From Areca catechu (Eukaryota; Streptophyta; Magnoliopsida; Arecales; Arecaceae): a stretch of 64,000 bases of DNA. The stretch is from the NCBI GenBank assembly GCA_021397845.1, contig CM038047.1, forward strand, positions 47,089,210-47,153,209. Reading direction: 5' to 3'. Shown here piece after piece: positions 54,868 to 64,000 of the stretch (its first letter is position 1; each line of letters opens with the position of its first letter). Made by a program: the position numbers and the translations under genes. The notes under the pieces are model-generated. The model had not been told where the DNA came from, ran no database searches, and was given only the letters and a program-made list of their open reading frames with translations.

Positions 54868-57732
54868 TCAAGATGAGGCGAAGATATCACGAAGCTTCAT
54901 CTTGCTACAAATTGAAGAAAACATAGAACCACCAAGATCTTTTGTCAATATGTCTGCCAATTGTTCTATATATTTAATAAATGATAGATGTATAACTTTC
55001 TGATCAAGTTTCTCCTTGATGAAATGGTGGTCAATCTCTATGTGCTTAGTTCTGTCATGTTAAACAAGATTATTTACATTGTTAATGGCCGCATGGTTGT
55101 CACAGAACAGAGAGAAGGGAGAAGATTGAAGAAGGTATAATTCAGCAAGCAACTTTTCAACCATAAAATCTCACAAATGCCTTGAGCCATAGCTCGGTAT
55201 TCAGTCTCTGCACTAGATCGAGCGACAACATCTTGTTTCTTATTGTGCCAAGTTACAAGATTTCCACCAACAAAAGTACAATAGCTCGAAGTGGATCGCC
55301 GATCATCTATAGAACCTGCCCAGTCAGCATCTGAATAGGCTTCAACTTTAAGATGTTCATGACGAGAGAAGAGAAGACCTCGTCCTGGGCAGCTCTTAAG
55401 ATATTGAAGGATCCTGTACATAGCTTCCTGATGGTGCTCATGGGGATCATGCATGTATTGACTTACAACACTGACTGCAAAGGCTATATCAGGTCTTGTA
55501 TGGGAGAGATAGATCAATCTACCGACAAGACGCTGATATCGCTCACGATCTACTAGCTTACCACTGTCAACAGTAAGACGATGATTCTGCTCAATAGGAC
55601 TAGTAGCAGGTCGACATCCCAACATTCCTGTCTCAGTCAATAAATCCAAGATGTATTTTCGCTGTGAAAGAAATATGCCATGGGATGACCTGGCCACTTC
55701 GATTCCAAGGAAGTATCGTAAATTACCCAAATCCTTGACTTTAAAAGATTGTGCCAATTGAGTCTTCAAACGAGCCAGCTCTGGAAGATCATCTCTAGTA
55801 AGGATGATATCATCTACATAGACAATTAGGATAGCAACCTTGCCTTTATTATGGCAGAAGAACATGGTATGATCAGCATTACTTTGGAGGTAACCCATTT
55901 CAAGCATGGCACGACGAAAGCGATCAAACCATGCCCTGGGTGACTGATTTAATCCATAGAGTGACCGGCACAGATGGCAGACCTTGCCAGCAGTTTCTAC
56001 ACTAGTAAATCCAGGAGAAATTTTCATATACACCTCCTCTTGAAGATCACCATGTAAGAAGATATTTTTTACATCTAGTTGAAATAGACTCCAGTTAAGA
56101 TTTGCTGCACAAGATATGAGGGTCCGAATGGTGTTGATCTTTGCTACAGGGGCAAAGGTCTCTTCATAGTCAATGCCGTAGGTTTGTGCATAACCTTTGG
56201 CAACAAGACATGCTTTATAGTGATCAACTTTGCCTTCAGGGGTCTGCTTCACAGTATAAACCCATTTGCAACCTACTACATATTTTCTAGTAGGTAAGGG
56301 AACAAGCTCCCAAGTCTGATTTTTTTTCAAGGCTTGCATTTCTTTAAGCATTGCTCCTTTCCACTTAGGATCTGACATAGCTTCCTTCCAGTATGATGGT
56401 ATAAAGATAGATTCTAAAGATGCAATAAATGACCTATATGTAGGTGAAATAGACTCATAGGAAACAAAATTAGCAATATCATAATGATATCGAGAAGGAA
56501 TAATATGAGGATGAGAAGCTTTTCTATAAACAATAGGTAGATTTAAAGTAGGAGCAGAGAAAATATTACCATTGTCACATGAAGATGCTGGAGCTGAGTC
56601 AGAAGAAGATTGCTAGGTAGTAATAGAATGCACAATGGGCTCAGATGCAGATTCTCCTTGTCAAATAGAGTCATTATCTGACTGCTCACCAGTGTATTCT
56701 TTCTCCTCAGACACTGTAATCTTTCCCTCTCGACCAGTAGCTCTAGAAGGGAATTGAGGGAGCAAATAAACTGATGGACAAAGGGTAGAGGAGTAGGAGG
56801 CTGAGTTATTGGAACAGCATCATAATAAGATTCAGTCTCTCGAAAGGTCATATCCATACTGACAAATATGTGCTTTTCAGGAGGGTAATAGCACTTATAG
56901 CTCTTTTGTGTAATAGGATAGCCCACAAAGACACATTTCAGAGATTTGGGATCAAGCTTGCCAATTGTAGGACGATGATCCCGGACAAAACATGTACATC
57001 CGAAGACTCGAGGGGGTACAATTAAAGAAGACTCCCCTTGAAGAGATGCAAGAGGTGCTTGGTACTCCAGAGTGCGAAGAGGCATGCGGTTGATCAGATA
57101 AGCTGCAGTGAGAACTGCTTTACTCCATAAAGTTTTTGGAACCCGCATAGCAAATAATAAGGATCTAGCAACTTCTAAAAGGTGTCGATTCTTTCGTTCA
57201 GCAACACCATTCTGGGCAGGGGTATCAACATAAGTAGTCTGGTGGACAATGACATGAGTAGTAAGGTATTCATGAAACTTCTTATACATATATTCTATGC
57301 CATTATCAGATCTCAGTATTTTAATCTTAGTACTGAATTGGGTATCCACGAGCTTATGAAATTCTTTAAAGCAATGGATCACTTCATCTTTAGACCGTTG
57401 AAGATATACCCAGGTTACTCTACTGTAACAATCAATAAAAGTAACAAAATAATGATGTCCAGAAAAATAAGTAGGACGACAGGGTCCCCACACATCATAG
57501 TGAACAATTTCAAAAGGCTTCTTATTACGAGTTCCTGAAGCCGGATAAGTAGTGCGCGTGTGCTTAGCATACTCACATGCATCACAAACTAACTTTTCTT
57601 TAGGATAAAAATGATATAAACTAGGAAATGAGTATGATAACATAGAAAAGGAGATATGGCCGAGCTGACGGTGCTGTAACTGAAGTTCTTGCAAAGCATT
57701 ATCAGAGGATGAAACTGGTAGATCCGCGGGGT
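54868..57732 (-). pseudogene. pol: Element E pol (integrase, RT, RNase H)
   Basis: Minus strand. GAG-pre-integrase QLQHRQLGHISFSMLS with CDACEYAK near 57690-57560. Integrase with HYDVWGP, LRSDNGIEY and AQNGVAERKNRHLLEVARS to about 56950. A 434-residue RT/RNase H frame at 56378-55074 with MKEMQALKKNQTWELVPLP, FLHGDLQEEVYM, SLYGLNQSPRAW, LIVYVDDIIL and SSAETEYRAMAQ. The frame breaks near 56755 and 55110, and a stop lies near 55060; otherwise well preserved, so E is younger than D and H. The C-terminal RNase H ends KLRDIFASS at 54868. The RT catalytic YVDD is intact. Confidence 0.9.
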
Positions 57733-58320
57733 TGTCGTTAAAATACCGTGGCTATCAGTTTAAAATCCGACTTCTTAAAATATTTAAAAATGCGTAGCAA
57801 GAGGAGTCGGGTCGAATCCACAGAGAAGGCGGTGTTTAGGATTTGAAATCTTTTTGATCTTGTAAAAAAAAATATTTGAAGTCGAAAAGTATAAAAAAAT
57901 TAAAATTCTAGGAAAAGTAAACTTGGTACTAGGATCTATTATTTAGATCCTAGCATCTACGTGCAGACAAGACGAAAGACAGGAGTAAAAAAAATATTGC
58001 ATTGATTGAAATTTAATGTCTAGATAAAATGCAAAAAAAAAAATTAAATTAACAAAATAAGTAACAAAGATAAGAACAGATCGGCGCAGCCTCGTCAGGA
58101 AGATAGCTCCTTCCTTCATACTCCGTGGAGCGAACTGGGCTTTCTCTGCGTCTTCTTCTTCGGATCCTGATCTCAGAGAGAGAAGGCTGGAAGATGGTGT
58201 AGGGACACGCTCTCCTTTGAGAAACCTCACTCCCAAAAGTCAACCCGTAACCCAAGCAATGCCCTTTACCTTGTACCTTCTTTTTTCTCCCGGATCCTCT
58301 ATCTTGCACAATGGGGTTCA

Positions 58321-58327
58321 TTTTATA
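58321..58327 (-). promoter_or_regulatory. TATA box of element F LTR
   Basis: Minus-strand TATAAAA in AATTATAAAATGAACC, about 1.2 kb into the LTR. Confidence 0.6.
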
Positions 58328-58439
58328 ATTGACCGGAGAGGGGAGCTCGTTACACACTAGCGATGTGGGACAAAAAAAACGTGACTGCCATTGTTGCTCC
58401 ATTGATTACGCCGCGGAGCTCATGGAGAACGCCCAGCTT

Positions 58440-58880
58440 ATGCCGCGACGACCGCTTGGCAACGCCCGTGGAGAAGCATGGCCGTGCGCGTGGAGCCATC
58501 GTGGAGAACGCCCGCGGACGTGCGCGTGGAGGAGCTCAGCCTGCGCGTGGAGTGCTTGCCCGGCCGTGGACTGCGCCACCGTGGAGAACACCTACGGACG
58601 GCGCGTGGAGGAGCTCGGCAACGCGCTGCTGCCCGTGAAGAATGCCCGTGGGCTGCGCGTGGAAGAGGTGGCCGCCGTGGAGGGCGTGCATGGCTGCGCG
58701 TGGAGGAGCTGGCCGCCGTGGAGGGCGTGCGTGGCTGCGCGTGGAGGAGCTGGCCGCCGTGGAGGAGGTGGCCGCCGTGCGTGGAGGAGGTGGCCGCCGT
58801 GGAGGGCATGCGTGGCTGCGCATGGAGGAGGTGGGTGGCTGCGCGTGGAGGAGGTGGCCGCCGTGGAGGAGGTGGCCGTG
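58440..58880 (-). repeat. GC-rich minisatellite in element F U3
   Basis: Degenerate tandem copies, read on the + strand as CGTGGAGGAGCTGGCCGCCG alternating with TGGAGGGCGTGCGTGGCTGC, roughly 20-bp sub-units in 40-60 bp blocks. Frames of up to 258 codons on both strands follow from the repeat period and GC content and are not taken as genes. Confidence 0.8.
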
Positions 58881-59523
58881 GGGAGGAGGTGGCCATGGGG
58901 AACATGGGCTGCCTCCTCTCTTTTGCCATCGAAAAACACCGCCACCGACCGTCAAAGCATCGCCGGAGCTTCTCCTCCGGCCAGGGACACCGCCGGCGTG
59001 CTTCCCGGCGAATTTCGGCGCCTCTGGAGGGCCGTGGTCCACGGCCTATTTCGTGGATCGGCAGCCATGGCAGCCATGGCTGCCGGTGAACCAAATGCAA
59101 AATAAAAAAACAAGGATCGGCTGCTCCAAAAACCGTGCAGCATCAAAATGTGTGCAAAAATCTTAGAAAATTCATAACTTCTTCATTTCAAACCTGATTT
59201 AAGTACCGTTTGCGTCGTTGGATTCCATAAATCAAGCTCTACCTATTGGTGGGTTTCAATCTTATTAATTTTACCAATTCCATGATCATTAATTATAATT
59301 ATTAAATGTTTTATTAATCATTTAAATGGGTGTGTGGTGCTTTGACTTGAAATTTATTATTCATGAACGTACTCTAATTTCACACTTTTCAAATATATTT
59401 TTAAAATAATTAGTTTTGCAAGAAAGTCCAAATTAATTATGAAATTAGGTTATTACAAGAATGTTAGCACCAATAATTAACTAAAATACTTAAAATAATC
59501 GTGTAAATCCAAGATTTATCACA

Positions 59524-59558
59524 CCCCCCAACTTAAATATTGCTAGTCCCTTAGCAAT
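59524..59558 (-). other. Element F PPT cassette 1 with stem-loop (at LTR)
   Basis: Minus strand: ATTGCTA-AGGGAC-TAGCAAT stem-loop (7-bp stem), then ATTTAAGTTGGGGGG, then LTR start TGTGATAAATC. The G-run is the PPT. Confidence 0.75.
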
Positions 59559-59866
59559 GCAAAAAGTATAACTATATGACATAAAGATCATCCTTTGCAA
59601 AAATAGATCAAGGTTTGAAAGTAAAAAGATCTAGCAAGTATCACTAATTAAGTATTGAGTTTCAGAAATAAATTTTGCAGTCAGCATAATTAGAAACTTT
59701 CTTAGAGTTCATCTAAAGATCTACAGCACTTGTGTTTGTGATGACTAACTTAACATTTTGGTACTAGTTTGCAAGAACAAATGTATCTTTGATTAACACT
59801 TACTTTGGTTAATTTTCTATACATCCCTAAATTAAGCTTATGAACTGAGTTAGCTTTCACACTACC

Positions 59867-59904
<38 letters not shown>

Positions 59905-60349
59905 AGCATCCTGGCCTTCCCTTCACCGTTTGACGCGAACCTCCACACTTGACTTAGGTGCAGAGACCCGGTTACTAAGTTTAGGGCGATCCACATATAC
60001 TCTATGTTTTGCACTTTTATTTCAGGTAGGTAGCTCTTTCCTCAATTCAAAAAAAATTTTAAATTGGGATATATATCAATTACCAGTTTTTAGTGATAAT
60101 TAAGTCCTCAATTGTCCTTACAACTAATACTTACTTTGTCTCGTCAGCGTGCATGTGCAATGGAAGTGCTAATAGCCTTTAGGTGATCTAAGTAGGCCCT
60201 AAAAGTCTGACACGCTAGTCTACTTCTTGACTCGCTAACAGTCATTAGCAACACTCTCTAACTCTTATTACTTTTCCTAGTCTATCGTGCTCCAGATTTA
60301 TTTTTGACACATGAAAACTTTTTTTTTTAAAAAAAAATTATTTATTTAT

Positions 60350-60382
<33 letters not shown>

Positions 60383-60466
60383 TATTTTTTTATTATTTAT
60401 TTTTTTATTTTTATTATTATTATTATTATTATTTTAAATTAAAAAATTAAAAAATATTTGTCCTGA
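59559..60466 (-). other. Element F 3' untranslated region
   Basis: About 0.9 kb without a gene. Holds a T run of about 30 (59871-59900) and (TTA)n/(TTTA)n microsatellite sequence at 60335-60435. AT-rich throughout. Confidence 0.6.
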
Positions 60467-60501
60467 CCCCCCAACTTAAATACCATTGTCCCTAATGGTA
60501 T
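60467..60501 (-). other. Element F PPT cassette 2 with stem-loop (internal copy)
   Basis: Minus strand: ATACCATT-AGGGAC-AATGGTAT stem-loop (8-bp stem), then ATTTAAGTTGGGGGG. Loop and PPT are identical to cassette 1, stem sequence is different. It is followed by non-LTR sequence, so it is an internal copy. Confidence 0.75.
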
Positions 60502-60668
60502 GAAAAGAACTAAAAATGTAAAGGGATACCTGAGAAGAGGAGCTCGTGAACAATGTAGAGGCTGCAAATTTTTTTTTTTATTTATTTAAAAAAAAAAGAG
60601 TACATATTGGGTTGCCTCCCAACGAGCGCTAAGTTTAATGTCTTCAGCCAGACATAATGCAGCTCAGT

Positions 60669-63600
60669 TTAGTGTGGGTCAGTTAATGTTACTTGGTCAA
60701 TGGTTCGATTTGTTGATATTCCTTCAATGTATGGTTTTAAACGTTGACCATTTACCTTAAAGAAGTTTCCTGACCTAGGATCATAAATTTTGATAGCACC
60801 ATGGGGGAAAACTTGGTTAACAATGTAAGGTCCATCCCATCTAGATCTCAATTTTCCAGGAAATAATCGAAGCCTTGAATTAAATAGCCAGACTTGTTGA
60901 TTTGGCTTAAAGATCTTCCTAGAAATAAACTGATCATGAAAGGCTTTCATTTTCTCTTTATAAATACGCGAGTTTTCATAAGCCTCTCGTCTCAGTTCAT
61001 CTAGTTCACTCAGTTGCAACATCCGGTTAGAACCAGCTTGCTTTAAATCAAAATTTAATTGCTTAATCGCCCAATATGCTCTATGTTCAAGTTCTACCGG
61101 AAGATGACATGCTTTTCCAAAGATCAACCTATAGGGAGACATTCCAATGGGATTCTTGTAAGCTGTTCGATAGGCCCATAATGCATCATCTAATCGATCT
61201 GACCAGTTTCTACGATCGGGCCTAATAGTCTTTTGCAAAATGTTCTTGATCTCCCTATTGGATACTTCTACTTGGCCACTTGTTTGCGGGTGATAAGGTG
61301 TAGCTACTTTATGTGTGACCCCATATTTTTGCAAAAGCATTCGAAATTGGTAGTTTGTGAAATGGGCACCTCCGTCACTAATGATGGCATGAGGAAATCC
61401 GAACCTAGAGAAGATATTCTTTTGAACAAACTTTATGACTACCTTATGATCATTGGTTCGTGTAGCCATTGCCTCAATCCATTTAGAAACATAATCGACA
61501 GCCACCAAAATATATTCAAAACCATTAGAGGGTGGAAAGGGTCCCATAAAATCAATTCCCCAAACGTCAAAGATTTCAACTACCAAGATTGGATTTAAAG
61601 GCATCATGTCTTTTCTTGAAATATTTCCTAAGGCTTGACATTTAAGACATTCTTTGCCAAAAGTATAGGCATCCTTAAACAAAGTCGGCCAGTAAAATCC
61701 ACTTTGCAAAACTTTAGCCACAATTTTTCGACCAGAAAAATGTCCTCCGCAGGCAAGGGTGTGGCAAAAATTCAAAATACTCAGATGTTCAGATTCAGGA
61801 ACACACCTACGGATGATTTGATCAGCACAGATTCGAAAGAGTTCAGGATCTTCCCAAAAGTAGTATTTAATTTGAGCAAAGAATCGATCCTTTTCATTCT
61901 TGGACCAGCCATCAGGGATTTGTCCAACCACTAAGTAGTTCACAATATCTGCAAACCAAGGGGCCTTTGCATGTGAAACTGCTAAGAGTTGTTCATCTGG
62001 AAAAGATTCTTCAATTGATGCAGGTTCACACTCTTCAACTAAAATCCTAGATAGATGGTCTGCTACAACATTCTCGGATCCTTTCTTGTCTCGAATTTCA
62101 ATATCAAACTCTTGTAGCAGTAAGATCCATCTAATCAATCATGGTTTAGCATCTTTCTTTGAGAGCAGGTATCTCAAAGCTGAGTGATCCGAATAAACCA
62201 CAATCTTGGAACCTAAAAGATATGATCTAAACTTTTTCAGGGCAAACACCACGGCTAGCAACTCCTTTTCAGTAGTGGTATAATTTTTTTGGGCATCATT
62301 CAAAGTTCTACTAGCATAATAAATCACTATGGGACATTTGTTTACCCTTTGGCCCAAGACAGCTCCTATGGCAAAGTCTGAAGCATCACACATGATTTCA
62401 AAAGGTAGTGACCAATCTGGGGGTTGGATGGTTGGGGCTTGGGTCACAGCTTCCTTTAGAAACTTAAAAGCCTTAAGACAATCTTCATCAAAATTGAAAG
62501 GAATGTCCTTGGCGAGCAGATTACACAAAGGACGGGAAATTTTGGAAAAGTCTTTGATGAAGCGACGATAGAATCCTACATGGCCGAGAAAAGATCGAAT
62601 TTGTTTGATAGAGATGGGTGGAGGAAGTTTAGAGATCAATTCAACCTTTGCTTTATCTACCTCGATCCCTCTCTTAGATACAATATGTCCTAAAACAATC
62701 CCTTCTCGAACCATGAAATGGCTCTTCTCCCAGCTCAGAACTAAATTAGCCTCAATACATCGTTTTAAAATTTTCTTCAAATTATTGAGGCAACTCTCAA
62801 AAGATTCTCCAAAGACTGAAAAATCATCCATAAAAATTTCCAAGAAATCTCCTACCATGTTCGAGAAAATTGATATCATGCACCTTTGAAAGGTTGCAGG
62901 TGCATTACACAAACCGAAAGGCATTCTACGGAAAGCAAAGGTTCCAAAGGGACATGTGAAGGTGGTCTTTTCCTGGTCTCCTGGATAGATGGCTACCTGG
63001 TTGTATCCTGAGTATCCATCTAAGAAGCAAAAGTATTGCTGGCCAGCTAATCTTTCTAGGATCTGATCAATAAATGGTAAGGGAAAGTGGTCTTTACGGG
63101 TAGCTGCATTAAGTTTTCTATAATCTATACAGACACGCCACCCAGTAGAAAGTCGTGTTGGCACTAAATCCCCATGGTCAGTACGGACAACCGTGAGTCC
63201 AGATTTCTTTGGAACGACTTGAGTAGGACTCACCCAATGGCTATCAGAAATAGGATAAATAATACCAGCATCTAACCATTTAATCACTTCCTTCTTGACC
63301 ACTTCTTGCATGTTTGGGTTGAGCCGTCTTTGCATTTCTCTAGTAGGCTTGGCACTATCCTCAGTATAGATATGGTGCATACAAATTGATGGACTAATGC
63401 CTTTTAAATCAGCAATGGCCCAACCTATGGCCTCCCTATGTGTTTTCAGAACATCTATCAATTGGTTTTCCTGCTCAATGGTTAGGTCAGAAGCAATGAT
63501 CACAGGCAGGGTTTTGTCAGGTCCTAAAAACACATACTTAAGTGATTCAGGCAAAGTTTTTAGTTCAAGTTGTGGTGGGGCCTGAATCGAAGGGTGCAAA

Positions 63601-64000
63601 GGCTCAGTTCCTAGGTCAGGTAAGGATTCAGTTTGCATTGACCAAGGTGGTGAAGGTTGAGGTGAATCAGGTAGGGCATTTACCTCTTGGACTTGGGTTT
63701 CAGCAATAGGCTCATCATCTTCCATCAAATTAGAGGAAAATTCAGACTCAACAATCTCATCTACTAAACTAATCACAGAACAATTTTCCTCCTCTCGAGC
63801 AAACTTTGAGGCATTAAAAATATTGATTCTCACCTTTTGATCCCCAAAAGAAATGTCCATAGCTCCCGTTTTACAATTGATATTGGCATTGGCAGTGGCT
63901 AGGAATGGACGACCTAAGATTATGGGATTCTGATTTAGCTCTTGGGATGGTTCCATGTCTAGTATAAGGAAGTCTACTGGGAAATAACATTGGTTCACTC
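60669..64000 (-). pseudogene. pol: Element F pol (PR-RT-RH-INT), one internal stop
   Basis: Minus-strand frame from beyond the window end to 60669, interrupted only by TGA at 62139-62141 where CGA (Arg) is likely ancestral. Protease end PIILGRPFLATANA (about 63920). RT about 63300-62700 with WRVCIDYRKLNAATRKDHF, FRRMPFGLCNAPATFQRCM and IFMDDFSVF. RNase H about 62430-62040 with CDASDFAIGAVLGQR, TTEKELLAVV and ENVVADHLSR. Integrase with HTLACGGHFSGRK...CLKCQ, WGIDFMGPF, ISDGGAHF and HPQTSGQVEVSNRE. The C-terminal part has the long basic tail NQQVWLFNSRLRLFPGKLRS. All catalytic residues I can place are present, so F is one of the youngest elements here along with G. Confidence 0.92.

Larger units (their letters stand above)
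54631..57732 (-). mobile_element. Ty1/copia element E, minus strand, cut by element F
   Basis: 3' LTR 54631-54860, then pol on the minus strand to 57732 where the F LTR begins. The 5' part (gag, 5' LTR) lies beyond F and outside the window. Short 230-bp LTR and integrase/RT sequence suggest an Ale/Retrofit-like lineage, tentatively. Confidence 0.85.
57733..59523 (-). repeat. Element F 3' LTR
   Basis: In element orientation TGTGATAAATCTTGG to TATTTTAACGACA, 1,791 bp. TATA box TATAAAA at 58327-58321. A GC-rich minisatellite (58440-58880) lies upstream of it in U3. The U5 end carries GTGGATTCGACCCGACTCC, a stretch familiar from Athila-type LTR ends. Confidence 0.85.
57733..64000 (-). mobile_element. 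Ty3/gypsy Athila-like element F, minus strand
   Basis: 3' LTR 57733-59523, 3' untranslated region with two PPT cassettes, pol from 60669 to beyond the window end. Inserted in element E; left flank GGGGT. RT sequence (FPLPFIDQILERLAGQQYFC, GYSGYNQVAIYPGDQEKTTF) is typical of the Athila branch. No env-like frame lies between pol and the LTR. Window truncation hides gag and the 5' LTR. Confidence 0.88.

Noticed and set aside
58329..59166. Long overlapping open frames on both strands (up to 258 codons)
   Set aside because: They follow from a GC-rich minisatellite inside the F LTR; all six frames are open and the predicted proteins are repeats of the array.
59850..60440. Poly-T and TTA/TTTA runs as a possible LINE or SINE tail
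   Set aside because: They are inside the F 3' untranslated region with no retroposon body next to them; treated as microsatellites.

Overview
This window is a stretch of plant heterochromatin-type DNA made almost wholly of nested LTR retrotransposons. I found no intact host gene, tRNA, rRNA or CRISPR array. Ty1/copia and Ty3/gypsy pol domains, a plant L1-type LINE fragment, initiator-Met-type primer binding sites and gypsy elements carrying an antisense extra ORF (Pfam Transposase_28 type, typical of the Tat lineage) point to a large flowering-plant genome. A monocot is plausible but not proven.

The layout was resolved from LTR ends (TG...CA), primer binding sites (PBS), polypurine tracts (PPT), target-site duplications (TSD) and protein fragments that rejoin across insertions. 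(1) 1-4162: copia element H, degenerate pol plus 3' LTR. (2) 4664-52432: degenerate copia element D, split by two gypsy nests. The first sits in its 5' LTR: Tat-lineage element A (4826-39167, TSD AATAT). A carries two solo LTRs in its own 5' LTR (4955-6243 minus; 6901-9711 plus, TSD CTCCC). A also carries a sister Tat element B in minus orientation (20196-37448), inserted in A's antisense ORF. B is in turn split by a young chromovirus G (27382-35957, TSD TTCGG, LTRs about 99% identical by eye). The second nest sits in D's gag: Tat deletion derivative C (40717-49073, TSD CCAGC), whose 5' LTR holds a SIRE-like copia solo LTR (41622-43149, TSD TCATA/TCATG). (3) 52433-54630: a LINE, interrupted by (4) copia element E (minus strand, from 54631). 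E is interrupted by (5) an Athila-like gypsy element F (minus strand, 57733 to the window end) whose pol is almost open, with one internal stop.

The Tat elements A, B and C share one design. Gag-pol reads forward with two RNase H domains (gypsy type plus archaeal type), then comes a spacer of tandem repeats, then a separate gene on the opposite strand, then the PPT GAGTGGGGG and the 3' LTR. The antisense gene encodes a Transposase_28-type domain followed by a coiled coil. In both A and B it has two short GT-AG introns at the same two places. The LTRs of A and C carry U3 minisatellites of 113 bp and 55 bp that are clearly related. B has lost the pol core but keeps the antisense gene. C has lost nearly everything except the repeats and part of the antisense gene.

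The observations I rate highest are the intron-bearing antisense gene of the Tat elements, a duplicated stem-loop/PPT cassette in F whose stems differ completely while loop and PPT are identical, TATA boxes held in the loops of short inverted repeats in three unrelated LTRs, and a cluster of about 14 copies of a 13-bp motif upstream of the TATA box in the SIRE-like LTR.
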